The translations under genes were made by a program, and so were the position numbers. The notes under the pieces are model-generated. The model saw only the letters and a list, made by a program, of their open reading frames with translations, was not told where the DNA came from and did not search any database. Below, piece by piece: positions 34,003 to 42,812 of a DNA stretch of 64,000 bases; position 1 is the first letter of the stretch; each line of letters opens with the position of its first letter. The DNA lies in the NCBI RefSeq assembly GCF_029626155.1, contig NZ_JARUBL010000001.1, forward strand, positions 5,918,501 through 5,982,500, written 5' to 3'. This DNA comes from Solwaraspora sp. WMMD1047. Lineage in GTDB: Bacteria; Actinomycetota; Actinomycetes; Mycobacteriales; Micromonosporaceae.

Positions 34003-34921
34003 CTCCGCCGCCGCCAGCGTCCACGGGCGCGCTGATGGCCCCGCCCGTGCCAATCGCCACCGTTCCCCGATCTCGGCGCCAGCGTCTGGCGAGCAGTCCG
34101 TGCCGGGGGGCGAGCAACCAGGCGGTCAGGAAAAGCGCCGTGGCGACCAGTACGATGGTGCCGCCGACCGGGGTGTCGTAGCTCCAGGACAGGTAGAGCC
34201 CGACCAGCGCGGAGCCGCCGCCCATCAGCGGGGCGAGCAGCATCATCACGCCGAGCTGATCAGTCAGCAGGCGGGCGGCGGCGGCCGGGGTGATCAGCAG
34301 CGCCAGCACCAGGATGTTCCCGATGGTCTGCAGGGAGATCACCACGGCGAGGGTGACCAGGACGTAGAGCAGGATGTCCAGCCAGAAGACCGGCAGGCCG
34401 ACCGCCCGGGACATCTCCCGGTCCAGGCTCACCGAGACCAGCTCCTTGTGCAGGAGGAACACCAGGCCGAGGATGACCAGGCCGGTGATGCCGACAACGT
34501 AGAGGTCCTCGTCCGGGATGCCGGTGATCGAGCCGAACAGGAACTGTTGCAGTGAGCCCGCATACCCAGGCGCCCGGGAGATGATCACGATGCCGAGGGC
34601 GAAGGAGGCGACCAGGAAGACGCCGATCAGCGAGTCCTCCCGGACCCGCCGGTTCTGGGCGAAGATCGCGACCAGCAGCGCGGTGGCGATGCCGGCGACC
34701 GCGCCGCCGAGCACCAGGCTGCCCTGCAGGACGAACGCCACCGCCAGCCCCGGGAAGACCGCGTGGGCGACGGCGTCGCCGATGAAGGCCATCCCGCGCA
34801 GCACGACGTAACAGCCGACCACGCCGCAGACCACGCTGGACATCACGGCGATCGCCAGCGCCTTGGGCAGGAAGGCCAGATCGGGGTTGGTCAGGTCGGT
34901 GAGGAAATCGGTGATCGACAT
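33992..34921 (-). CDS. zinc ABC transporter permease (anchored-repeat type)
   Basis: A 309-residue ABC-3 family permease with eight to nine membrane segments (about residues 15-285). It shows the family stretches VVLRGMAFIGDAVAHAVFPGLA and IGNILVLALLITPAAAARL. It matches the permease subunit of the actinobacterial 'anchored repeat-type' zinc/manganese transporters. The ATG overlaps the ATPase stop by one base (TGATG). It is the last gene of the unit that starts at the binding-protein gene. Confidence 0.9.
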   Translation of the reverse strand: MSITDFLTDLTNPDLAFLPKALAIAVMSSVVCGVVGCYVVLRGMAFIGDAVAHAVFPGLAVAFVLQGSLVLGGAVAGIATALLVAIFAQNRRVREDSLIGVFLVASFALGIVIISRAPGYAGSLQQFLFGSITGIPDEDLYVVGITGLVILGLVFLLHKELVSVSLDREMSRAVGLPVFWLDILLYVLVTLAVVISLQTIGNILVLALLITPAAAARLLTDQLGVMMLLAPLMGGGSALVGLYLSWSYDTPVGGTIVLVATALFLTAWLLAPRHGLLARRWRRDRGTVAIGTGGAISAPVDAGGGGVSA

Positions 34922-35664
34922 CAGGCCGCCGTCAGGATCTTCAGCAGCGGAGACCGGTCACCCACACCGAACGTACGCATCCACACCTCGGGATCGCGCA
35001 GCTCGTCCGGTCGGCCCTCGGCGACGACGCCGCCGTTGAGCAGCACCAGGCGGGAGCAGGAACTCATCGCCGCGACCAGGTCGTGGGTGGTGAGCAACAG
35101 TGCCCGCCCTTCGCCGGCCAGGCCGGTGAAGAGGTCGTCCAGCAGCTCCTGGGTGGGCAGGTCCAGCCCGGTGAAGGGCTCGTCGAGCAGCAGGATGCGT
35201 GGCGCCACCGCCAGCGCCCTGGCCACCAGCACCCGCTGGCGCTGACCGCCGGAGAGTTCCCCCACCGGCCGGCGGCGCAGCGCGCCGAGGCCGACCCGGT
35301 CGATCGCCTCCCCGACCGCCCGCCAGTCCGCCACGCCCGGCCGGCGCAGGAATCCGATCCGGCCGGTCCGGCCGGTCAGCACCGCCTGCTCGACGGAGAT
35401 CGGGAAGTCCCAGGCGAACTCGTGTCGCTGCGGCACATACCCGATCGACGCCCGACCCGGTCGGCCCGGCCGTCCGTCGAGCAGAATCCGGCCGGTCCGA
35501 ACCCGGGTCAGCGACAGGATGGCGCGCAGCAGGGTCGTCTTGCCCGCCCCGTTGGGACCGAGCAGCCCGACCAGTTCGCCCTCGTCGACATGCAACCCCA
35601 CGTCCCGCAGCACCGGCCGGCCGCCGAGGTCCACGTTGAGCCCTTCGACTGCCAACGACCTCAT
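34921..35664 (-). CDS. zinc ABC transporter ATPase (anchored-repeat type)
   Basis: A 247-residue ATPase with Walker A GPNGAGKTT, Q-loop YVPQRHEF, signature LSGGQRQRV, Walker B ILLLDEP and switch TTHDL. It is of the ZnuC/AztA group. It overlaps the surface-protein gene upstream by four bases, and the permease gene downstream by one. The unit is under the Zur box at 38326. Confidence 0.92.
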   Translation of the reverse strand: MRSLAVEGLNVDLGGRPVLRDVGLHVDEGELVGLLGPNGAGKTTLLRAILSLTRVRTGRILLDGRPGRPGRASIGYVPQRHEFAWDFPISVEQAVLTGRTGRIGFLRRPGVADWRAVGEAIDRVGLGALRRRPVGELSGGQRQRVLVARALAVAPRILLLDEPFTGLDLPTQELLDDLFTGLAGEGRALLLTTHDLVAAMSSCSRLVLLNGGVVAEGRPDELRDPEVWMRTFGVGDRSPLLKILTAA

Positions 35665-36614
35665 ACGCCGTCCCCCCGCGCCGCGTCCGATTCGGCCCGG
35701 CGCTTCACGCTGCGGCCGTGCAACAACACCCCGATGAGAGCGATCGCGAGCAGGACCGCGACCACGGCGGCCCCGGCGACCAGCATCGTCCGCGAACCGC
35801 CGTCGGTGTCCTCTCCGGTCGCGGCCGGGGTGTCGGCCGGTGGCGTACCGCCCGCTGGCGTCGCGAGCTCGTCGGGGCGCGCGGCGAACGCCGCCTCGGT
35901 GTCGGTCGCGTCACCGACCGCGAACCGCAGCAGCCGGCTGTCGGAGACCTTCTCACCGGTGATCAGATCGGCCGAGACCCGGACCGTCACCAGGTAGACG
36001 CCGGGCTCGCTGAAGACCCAGTTCGCGTGGGTGTGGGTGTTCACGTCCACCCAGACCGGCTGCTCGGCGCTCTCGGTGGAGCGCCACAGTACCTCCGGCG
36101 GGGAGAGGTTGCCGGACTGGAGGAACATCGTCACGGTGCCGGGACCGCGCACGCCGAGCAGGCTCAGCGTGGCACCCCGGTCGATGGTCGCCAACACCTG
36201 CGGATCCTGGGTGTTCCACCCGACCCAGACCACATCCTGGTTCTGGGTCTGCGGCACCACATGCACCCGCCGACCCGCCTCCAGATCGAGGAAGGCGTAC
36301 GCCGGGTCGTCCGGAACCTCCTGCAGGGCGGCGTCGGTCACCTGCAGCACGGTCTCGTCCGGGCTGCGCCACACGGGCGCCGCCGCGTCGTCGTGGATCA
36401 GCAGCCGCCACTGCCCGTCGACGTACCGGGGACCGATGTCCACGTGGCCCGTCCGGAGCACCGCCCGGCCGGTGGCGACGGGCTGGCCGGGGGCGATCGA
36501 CTGGTCCAGGTCCGGGTCCGGGTCCTGAGCGAGGGCCGACCCGCCCGATGTCATCACCAGCGCCCCGATCGTCCCGGCGACCAGGGCAGCCCACCACTGC
36601 CGGCCTGTCGTCAT
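35661..36614 (-). CDS. transporter-associated surface repeat protein (TIGR03773-like)
   Basis: A 317-residue protein: signal peptide (cleavage after ALA near residue 29), one choice-of-anchor M type domain (about 50-235; motifs LRTGHVDIGPRYVDGQWRLLIHDD, VWVGWNTQDP, VNTHTHANWVFSEPGVYLVTV), a Pro/Thr/Ala linker and a C-terminal membrane segment (about 275-297) with a basic tail. These proteins are encoded with anchored-repeat zinc transporters. The NTHTHANW segment is His-rich, so it may bind zinc at the outer membrane face; this is inference. Confidence 0.88.
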   Translation of the reverse strand: MTTGRQWWAALVAGTIGALVMTSGGSALAQDPDPDLDQSIAPGQPVATGRAVLRTGHVDIGPRYVDGQWRLLIHDDAAAPVWRSPDETVLQVTDAALQEVPDDPAYAFLDLEAGRRVHVVPQTQNQDVVWVGWNTQDPQVLATIDRGATLSLLGVRGPGTVTMFLQSGNLSPPEVLWRSTESAEQPVWVDVNTHTHANWVFSEPGVYLVTVRVSADLITGEKVSDSRLLRFAVGDATDTEAAFAARPDELATPAGGTPPADTPAATGEDTDGGSRTMLVAGAAVVAVLLAIALIGVLLHGRSVKRRAESDAARGDGV

Positions 36615-38263
36615 CTGGTTTTCTCCCGCTTCGGTCCGGTCAGGCAGGTGCGGAGCGACTCCGCGTTGAACCGCATCATCTCGACATAGCTGGTCACGTC
36701 ATCGTCGAAGGCGTCTCCGTAGATGGCGCAGATTTGCAGGCCCTCTTCCCTGGCCACCTCGGTGAGCGTCGAGGACCGTGCCGCCAGGTTGGGCTCCAGG
36801 AACACCGCCGGGATGTCGAGGTTGCGGACGGTCTCGGTGAGCCGGCGGCGGTCGGCCAGGCTCGGTTCCGTGGCCGGATTCGGTGTGACGAAGCCGGAGA
36901 TCTGCACGCCGTACGCGGCCCCGAGGTAGCCGAAGGCGTCGTGTGTGGTGACCAGATGACGCCGGGACTGGGGGATCCGCGCGATCGTCTCGCGGACGAA
37001 GCCGTCAAGGCGCTCCAGCTCCGCGATGTAGCCGGTCGCGTTGGAACGGTACGCGGCGGCCCCCGCCGGGTCGATCTCGATCAGCGTGTCGCGGATCAGC
37101 TCCACATAGGAGATGGCGTTACGGACGTTCTGCCACAGGTGCGGGTCGATCTCACCGTGCACGTGCTTGCCCAGCACCGCCTGTGGCAGCTGGTACACCT
37201 GGGTGCCGGACCGGCCGAGGAACCGGAACCTGCGGTCACCGGGCACCTCGAGCAGCGCCTTGTTCGGCACCTCGATGACGGTGCGCGCCGGATCGTGCAC
37301 CTCCTGGTTCGTCTCACCGCCGCCGTGCGGGTCGGCGAACAGGTAGAGCTGCCCGGCGTCCATGTCGACGGTGAGGTCGGCGTGCCCGGAGTTGAGCACG
37401 GTGGCGCCGGACATGCCGGGCACCGAATGCGGGTCGACGCCGACCGCGAAGGTGAAGGTCTGCTCGCCCATCGGCACGGGCCGGTCCTGCGGGGTGACCG
37501 CGAGCTGCGCCCGCATCGTCAGCCGGTAGCTTCCCGGTTCGGTGAACGCCCAGCTCATGTGGGTGTGCGCGTCCGGAGGCAGCAGCGCGGTGTCGTCCCG
37601 GTAGCCGTCGGCCGGGTCGAAGCCGTCGGCCGAGTTGACGTAGAAGGACGGATTCCCGAACGCCTCGGTCAGGTACGCGACCATCGTCCCGGGTCCGGCG
37701 ACCGCGGTGGCACTGAGCAGCACGTCGGACGCCCGGGTGGCACCGTGTGCCGCGCCGGTGCCGCGTACCCGCATGCCTAGCCAGATGGTGTCCAGCGAGA
37801 CGTTCTCCACCAGCGGAATGATCTCGGCGGCGTACTTCACCGCCCCTTCGGCGAGCGAGATGTTCGGCACCCCGTCGCGCAGGTTGGCGTCCAGTGCCTT
37901 GATGACGGCGTGCTCCTCCAGCAGCAGGTAGTTGCTGAACGCCACGTCGGCGTAGACCACGTCACGCACATCCCGCAGCGACGGCTCGTAGCTGTGCGGG
38001 TCGGCCCCATCGGGAACCAGCGAGCTGACGTTGACCCGGTCACCGCCCACCTGCCGTACCAGGTCCTGGAGTATCCCGGTGGTGGTGATCACCTGGACCC
38101 GCCCGTCGTGCGCGGTCAACGCGGGTTGCGCGTAGCAGCCCGTCATCAGAAGCGCGACCAGTGACGGCAGCACGACCAGCACCCGTTGCGGTCGTGGCCG
38201 CCGATGGGGCCGGGTCGGGCCGGCGACCGGGGCCGCGTCCCGACGATGGCATGCGGTGGGCAT
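36611..38263 (-). CDS. zinc-binding lipoprotein with inserted surface domain (TIGR03772-like)
   Basis: A 550-residue lipoprotein (lipobox LLMTGC). It is a ZnuA-type binding protein cut in two: N-terminal half up to about residue 145 (ITTTGILQDLVRQVGG, DPHSYEPSLRDV with a zinc His), an inserted choice-of-anchor M domain (about 150-345; DAHTHMSWAFTEPG, LNSGHADLTVDM), and the second half (GKHVHGEIDPHLWQN, TTHDAFGYLGAAYG, IYGDAFDDD) with the remaining ligands. This is the 'anchored repeat' substrate-binding protein. The start ATG has GGAGGGG eight bases upstream. First gene of the transporter unit, 63 bases behind a Zur box. Confidence 0.92.
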   Translation of the reverse strand: MPTACHRRDAAPVAGPTRPHRRPRPQRVLVVLPSLVALLMTGCYAQPALTAHDGRVQVITTTGILQDLVRQVGGDRVNVSSLVPDGADPHSYEPSLRDVRDVVYADVAFSNYLLLEEHAVIKALDANLRDGVPNISLAEGAVKYAAEIIPLVENVSLDTIWLGMRVRGTGAAHGATRASDVLLSATAVAGPGTMVAYLTEAFGNPSFYVNSADGFDPADGYRDDTALLPPDAHTHMSWAFTEPGSYRLTMRAQLAVTPQDRPVPMGEQTFTFAVGVDPHSVPGMSGATVLNSGHADLTVDMDAGQLYLFADPHGGGETNQEVHDPARTVIEVPNKALLEVPGDRRFRFLGRSGTQVYQLPQAVLGKHVHGEIDPHLWQNVRNAISYVELIRDTLIEIDPAGAAAYRSNATGYIAELERLDGFVRETIARIPQSRRHLVTTHDAFGYLGAAYGVQISGFVTPNPATEPSLADRRRLTETVRNLDIPAVFLEPNLAARSSTLTEVAREEGLQICAIYGDAFDDDVTSYVEMMRFNAESLRTCLTGPKREKTR

Positions 38264-38325
38264 ACCCGGACCCCTCCCCTGTCTCCTACCGCTCTTGTCT
38301 GACGGGCGGGACGATATCATGCAAA

Positions 38326-38340
38326 TGAAAACGGTTGTCA
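38326..38340 (-). promoter_or_regulatory. Zur box with -35/-10 of the zinc transporter operon
   Basis: TGAAAACGGTTGTCA. Read on the minus strand it overlaps a TTGACA -35 (38336-38341), with TGATAT at 38314-38319 as a possible -10, 16 bases away. Zur bound here covers the promoter of the binding-protein gene. Confidence 0.88.
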
Positions 38341-38458
38341 AGTAGTCGTCCGTCACATCGGTCGACTGACGATCTGGGTGGAATCCGGCGTACCCGGCCC
38401 GAAACCGCGGCCGGCGTGACCACGCCTCGGGGGCGGCGGGTCACACCGGCCGCGGCGC

Positions 38459-39112
38459 TCAGGGCAGGACCTCGAAGGTGAAGGTCTGCGGACCCGAGGT
38501 GATGGTGGCCCCGGTACTGGCCAGCCTGGCGGTCACCGTGAAGGTGACCGCGTAGCTGCCGGCCGCGTCGAAGCCCCAGTTCGGATGGGCGTGGGCGTTC
38601 CGGTTGACGTTGAGGCTGTCCGGCAGCCCGTTCCCGCTGTCGAAGAGCACCGTCGGAGTCCCGCCGGAAACGGTGTAGACGCTGAATCCGCCGGGACCGC
38701 TGACGCTCGTCAGGTTGAACGTCACCCGGTTGTTCTGCAGTTGCCCGCTGGGCACCTCGGTGGTGTTCCAGCCGGCCCAGAGCAGACCGGCGGTGTTGCT
38801 CTGCGGCAACACCCAGGCCTGCCCGCCCGTACCCAGGAAGGACCAGGCGGCACCCGCCGGGACGGTCACCTTCGCGGCCGCCGGCACCTGGAAGGTGACG
38901 TCGGCCGGCGGCAGTTCGGTCCCGGCGGCGTCCAACACGCTGACGGTGAGCACGCCACCGGCGTAGTCGACGTCGAGCACGTCAACGTGTCCGCTGGTGA
39001 GCACCACCGGAGCCGCCTGGGCGGGGCCGACCGTGCCGGCCACCAGCAGCGCGGCCACCATCGTGGCACCGGCCAGGTGACGGAGCCGGAATCGGGTGCC
39101 GATACCGGTCAT
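38459..39112 (-). CDS. secreted choice-of-anchor M single-domain protein
   Basis: A 217-residue secreted protein: signal peptide (cleavage after AQA near 34), then one domain of the surface repeat family (LTSGHVDVLDVDYAGG, WAGWNTTEVPSGQL, NRNAHAHPNWGFDAAGSYAVTFTV). It has no membrane anchor or sorting signal, so it may be free or bound to another surface protein. It overlaps the preceding paralogue by four bases. Like all the surface proteins here it carries a short His-rich HAHPNW segment. Confidence 0.88.
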   Translation of the reverse strand: MTGIGTRFRLRHLAGATMVAALLVAGTVGPAQAAPVVLTSGHVDVLDVDYAGGVLTVSVLDAAGTELPPADVTFQVPAAAKVTVPAGAAWSFLGTGGQAWVLPQSNTAGLLWAGWNTTEVPSGQLQNNRVTFNLTSVSGPGGFSVYTVSGGTPTVLFDSGNGLPDSLNVNRNAHAHPNWGFDAAGSYAVTFTVTARLASTGATITSGPQTFTFEVLP

Positions 39113-39774
39113 GGCAGGACCACGAAGCGCAGGTGTGCCGGCTCGGACGAGACGGTGGCACCGGTGTCGGCCAGTGTCCCGGTGGCCTTCACCGTGACCT
39201 GGTAGACGCCGGCCCGGTCGAACGCCCAGTTGAGGTGCAGGTGGTTACCGGCGGCCAGGGCGATGGTGTCCGGCAGGCCGTCGCCGCTGTCGGCCAGCAC
39301 GTTGGGCAGGCCTACCGCGTTCTCGGTGTAGAGGGCCACCTGGCCGGAGCCGATGACCTTCTGCACCCGCAGGTTGACCGTGTCGTCCTGGAAGACGCCG
39401 TCGGCGATCTCCTCGGTGGCGATGCCGGCCCAAAGCAGGTCCGGGTTCTCGATCTCGGGCAGGATCCAGACCGGTGCCCCGGGAGCGCCGAGGAAACCGA
39501 ACGCGGGATCGCCCGGCACGGTCGTCTTCGCCTGCCGCTTGACCACGAAGATCACGTCGTCGTGGTCACGGTGGACACCGGGCTCGACGGTGTCGTCGTG
39601 GACGCCGAGCTCGAGTTCGCCGTCCTCGAATTCCACCTCGACCGCGTCGACGTGGCCAACACTGAGCAGGACCGGCGGGGTGTAGGTGCCGGTCGCCTGG
39701 GCCGGCACCGCCGACACGATCAGCGCCGCCGCGGTGGCACCCGCGGCCAGCATGAGACGGGTGGTGATACGCAC
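39109..39774 (-). CDS. secreted choice-of-anchor M single-domain protein, acidic
   Basis: A 221-residue secreted protein: signal peptide (cleavage near AQA, residue 27), then a single surface-repeat domain (LLSVGHVDAVEVEFEDGELELGV, LLWAGIATEEI, AAGNHLHLNWAFDRAGVYQVTV). It is richer in Glu/Asp and His (DDTVEPGVHRDHDD) than its neighbour. GTG at 39774 is chosen for the GGAGGAG eight bases upstream. A Zur-like palindrome lies 42 bases before the start, inside the end of the upstream gene, so the two single-domain genes form their own zinc-controlled unit. Confidence 0.88.
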   Translation of the reverse strand: MRITTRLMLAAGATAAALIVSAVPAQATGTYTPPVLLSVGHVDAVEVEFEDGELELGVHDDTVEPGVHRDHDDVIFVVKRQAKTTVPGDPAFGFLGAPGAPVWILPEIENPDLLWAGIATEEIADGVFQDDTVNLRVQKVIGSGQVALYTENAVGLPNVLADSGDGLPDTIALAAGNHLHLNWAFDRAGVYQVTVKATGTLADTGATVSSEPAHLRFVVLP

Positions 39775-39810
39775 GAAAGGTTCTCCTCCCAACGGTCCGG
39801 GTTGGACCGA

Positions 39811-41433
39811 CTAACGAAAACGATAGTCGTTTTCATCTCTATCCGGAAGGGGCTCTGTCCACGTCTGTCGCCGCCGGGAGATAAGCAGCAGCAACAGACC
39901 AGTGCTGACCAGCAGCAGACCACCGCCGACCACTGGGATCACCCAGGACGTACCGGTCCGGGGAAGTGGGCCACCGTTCCTGTCCCCGCCGTTGCCGTTG
40001 CCGGATCCGGGGCCGAAGCCGGCGTTCGGGTCGGTGCCGCCGCCGACCGCCACCGCGAGGGTGCGGGTGTCGGTGACCTTCTTGCCGGCCTTGGTGGTGC
40101 CGGTCATCTCGACCGCCAACCGGTAGATGCCCGCCCTGGTGAAGGCCCAGTTGCCATGGGCGTGGGTGTTCGGCGGAATGCTCAGCTGCTGGGGCAGCTT
40201 CTCCGCCGAATCGAACAGCACCTCGGGCTTACCGAACGAGCCGGTCAGGAAGAGTTTGAACTGGCCCGGCCCGCTGACTCCCTTGAGGGTCCAGGTGACC
40301 GCGCCGCTCGTGCCGTTGATCACCGACTCGTGCTGCGTGTTCCACCCGGGCCAGACGATTCCCGACTGCTGCGCCTGCGGCAACAGCCAGACGGTCTCCC
40401 CCTGATCGCCCAGGAACGCGTAGTCCGGGCCGGCCGGCACCGAAATCTTCGCCTGGTCCACCACGTGCAGCACCGTGTCGGCCAGCTCGCGCCAGACCGC
40501 CGGACTCACCGTGTCGTCCTTGATCCGGATCGTCCAGCTGTCACCCGACATCACCGGGCCCATGTCCACGTGGCCGTCGGCGATCACCTTCCGGGAACCG
40601 GACTGTGCCGTCTTCGCCAGCGGTGCCGCCTCCGGCGGCGGAGCGGCCTCGGGGGCGGGTGCGGCCTCGGGCGCCACGAGCACCTGACTCCGGGCGGCCG
40701 CATTGTCCGATCTCTGTGTTGGGGGCTCGGCGGGCACCGCCGGTGCCTGCGGCGGCACCGCGCTCGACGGCGTGATCTCCGGTACCCGCACCTGATACGT
40801 TGCCTCGGCAGCCGCCACCCGGCCCAAGCCGAGGGTGGCGGACGCCGCGAACGTCAGCCGGTACTCGCCGGCGGCGGTGAAGACCCAGACCACCTCGGTC
40901 CGACCACCGGCCGGCATCCGTACGCTGTCCGGCAGTCCGGCGGCTGAGCCGATCAACGGCTTCGGAACGCCCAGGCCGGACAGGGTGTAGGCGGCAAAGG
41001 AGCCCGGCCCTGTCGTCTCACGCAGCGTCAAGGTGACCGCGTCGTCAACCACGGCACCGCGCGGGACGCCGGTCGCGTCCAACGCCGGGAATGCCCGGTC
41101 GCCGCTGGTGAGCGACCAGACCGGCTGGCCAGGTGAGCCGAGGAAGCTGAACTCGGGGGTCGCCGGTACCCGCCCGGCCAGCCCGCCCTCGGGTCCGAGC
41201 AGCACGTCAGCCGGCTCATGGCCCGCCTCGCCCCGGGCCGCCTGCCCGGCGTCGCGGATCCGCAGCGACAGCGCACCGTCCGCGATCACCGAGACCGCCA
41301 TCAGGTCCGCGCCGGCGGCCCGCAGCGCCGCCGGCTCGGCCTGAGCGGGCGCGGCGCCTGTCACCACGGCGAGGACCGCCAGCGCGACCCCGGCCGCGAC
41401 GGTCCGCCGGACGTTGGTCCTCGGTTTCCTCAT
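39811..41433 (-). CDS. sortase-anchored two-domain surface protein with LPRTG signal
   Basis: A 540-residue cell-wall protein: signal peptide (cleavage near AQA, 30), a divergent first surface-repeat domain (about 35-225), a Pro/Ala-rich spacer, a typical second domain (about 280-470; VIADGHVDMGPVM, VWPGWNTQHES, PPNTHAHGNWAFTRAGIYRL), and a C-terminal cell-wall sorting signal: LPRTG, membrane segment, RRR. A class E/D-like sortase should link it to peptidoglycan; no sortase gene is in the window. GGGGGA lies before the ATG. Its last codons contain the Zur-like palindrome used by the next unit. Confidence 0.9.
   Translation of the reverse strand: MRKPRTNVRRTVAAGVALAVLAVVTGAAPAQAEPAALRAAGADLMAVSVIADGALSLRIRDAGQAARGEAGHEPADVLLGPEGGLAGRVPATPEFSFLGSPGQPVWSLTSGDRAFPALDATGVPRGAVVDDAVTLTLRETTGPGSFAAYTLSGLGVPKPLIGSAAGLPDSVRMPAGGRTEVVWVFTAAGEYRLTFAASATLGLGRVAAAEATYQVRVPEITPSSAVPPQAPAVPAEPPTQRSDNAAARSQVLVAPEAAPAPEAAPPPEAAPLAKTAQSGSRKVIADGHVDMGPVMSGDSWTIRIKDDTVSPAVWRELADTVLHVVDQAKISVPAGPDYAFLGDQGETVWLLPQAQQSGIVWPGWNTQHESVINGTSGAVTWTLKGVSGPGQFKLFLTGSFGKPEVLFDSAEKLPQQLSIPPNTHAHGNWAFTRAGIYRLAVEMTGTTKAGKKVTDTRTLAVAVGGGTDPNAGFGPGSGNGNGGDRNGGPLPRTGTSWVIPVVGGGLLLVSTGLLLLLISRRRQTWTEPLPDRDENDYRFR
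39816..39834 (-). promoter_or_regulatory. Zur-like palindrome overlapping a gene end
   Basis: GAAAACGA and TCGTTTTC form a perfect 8-bp inverted repeat around TAG. CGATAGTCGTTTTCA fits the Zur box with two changes. It overlaps the last codons of the LPRTG protein and precedes the gene that starts at 39774. Confidence 0.7.
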
Positions 41434-41536
41434 CGTTCCCCCAAGCCGACCCGACGGCTGGTCGCCGTCGGTCGGGTCATCTCGACACAGGTAATGGCGT
41501 ACTTCCCGGGACTTCGGCGCCGACCGGCCGGCGATC

Positions 41537-42718
41537 TCACCGCGGGACCTTTCCGTTCGGGGTCGCCGGCTCCGGATCACCGTCAGCCGGCTCCTCGCCT
41601 GGATCGACCTTGCCCGCGCTGGCGGCGGCCTCCGCGCGTCCCTCGGCCCGGGCGGCGATCACTGCCCGCGCCAGGTCCCGGGCCGCCCGGCGACGCCGCC
41701 GCCGGCGCATCAACAGGTACGACCAGACGGCAGCGGCGAGCACTACCAGCAGCGCCAGCTGGAGCCACGGCACCGCCCAGACGCCCGCCTCCGCGGTTAC
41801 CGGCACCGGCGCCGGATCGAGCACCTGGTCACCGACGGCGGCCGGCCGCACCTGCGCCGTCACGGCCAGGCGGAACAACGGCGGTACGCCCCGGACTCGT
41901 ACGGTGACCGCGAGTTCGTTGCCGGGCAGGATCTCCGGCAGGGCATCGGTCCGCTCCGTCCGGCGGGCCAGCCCGACCGGACCGGCGACCCGCAGGGACG
42001 GCTCCCCGGTGAGCCGGACGTTGCCGGTGTTGCGAACGGTGAAGGTGGCCGTCACCCTCCCGCCAGTGAACGGGTTGGCCGCCGAGTCGTGGCGTACCCG
42101 AAGGTCTGTGATGGTGAACTCGGGCCGCAACTCGCCGGTGACCCGCAGGTAGATCCGGGCCCCGACCCGGTGGTCGACCGCGACCTGGTTGCCCTGCGCG
42201 TCGGCGCCGGCGGCGGCGAGCGCGGCGACGATGCCGCCCGCGTGATCGCCCGGTGTGGCGTTCTCGGGCACCACGATCCGGAACGGGATGTCCAGCCGGG
42301 AGGTGGACGGGACGGTGACGGTCCGGGTGGCGAACTGGACCCAGGAGCCGACGTCGGTGGGCGCCCGGTCGCCAGCGAGCAGGTCGAACCCGCCCTGCGC
42401 GGTGGTGAAGGCGTCGCTGGCGTAGACCGCCAGGGTGAGCGGCTGGCTGGAGTGGTTGGTGACCGCGACGTAGTCGGTGAGCGTGGCACCGGGGTCGAGC
42501 TTGTAGTCGAACGCGGACCGCCCGGTCGGTCCCTTCGGACTCGACGGCGCCACGCCCCAGGTGACGGCGCCCGGCTGTTGGGCCGCCGCCGCGTGCGCCG
42601 GTGACGGGCCGAGCAGGGCCGCCGGTACGCCGGGGACGGCCAGGAGCATGGCGACGAGGGCGGTCGCGGCGCGCGGACGGGCGGCGTCGACCAGGCGGGT
42701 GGATTCGGACAGGCGCAT
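41537..42718 (-). CDS. DUF916 (WxL-interacting) membrane protein
   Basis: A 393-residue protein: signal peptide (cleavage near AHA, about 45), a DUF916 domain (about 55-180; DYKLDPGATLTDYVAVTNHSSQPLTLAVYASDA, WVQF, VPFRI-like IPFRIVVP), a second beta domain (about 185-300), then one membrane segment (about 317-335) and a basic cytoplasmic tail with a Pro/Glu-rich end. In Firmicutes DUF916 proteins are encoded with WxL proteins and bind them to the wall; here the gene follows a WxL-like protein. The Shine-Dalgarno site is weak. Confidence 0.85.
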   Translation of the reverse strand: MRLSESTRLVDAARPRAATALVAMLLAVPGVPAALLGPSPAHAAAAQQPGAVTWGVAPSSPKGPTGRSAFDYKLDPGATLTDYVAVTNHSSQPLTLAVYASDAFTTAQGGFDLLAGDRAPTDVGSWVQFATRTVTVPSTSRLDIPFRIVVPENATPGDHAGGIVAALAAAGADAQGNQVAVDHRVGARIYLRVTGELRPEFTITDLRVRHDSAANPFTGGRVTATFTVRNTGNVRLTGEPSLRVAGPVGLARRTERTDALPEILPGNELAVTVRVRGVPPLFRLAVTAQVRPAAVGDQVLDPAPVPVTAEAGVWAVPWLQLALLVVLAAAVWSYLLMRRRRRRRAARDLARAVIAARAEGRAEAAASAGKVDPGEEPADGDPEPATPNGKVPR

Positions 42719-42812
42719 GACGACTGGGGGTCCGTTCGGTTGGATCGGTGGTGCGGAGGGCAGTGTGGACGGACCGCCGGTCGGCGGCCCGTCCACAGCC
42801 GGTTGGTCGCCG

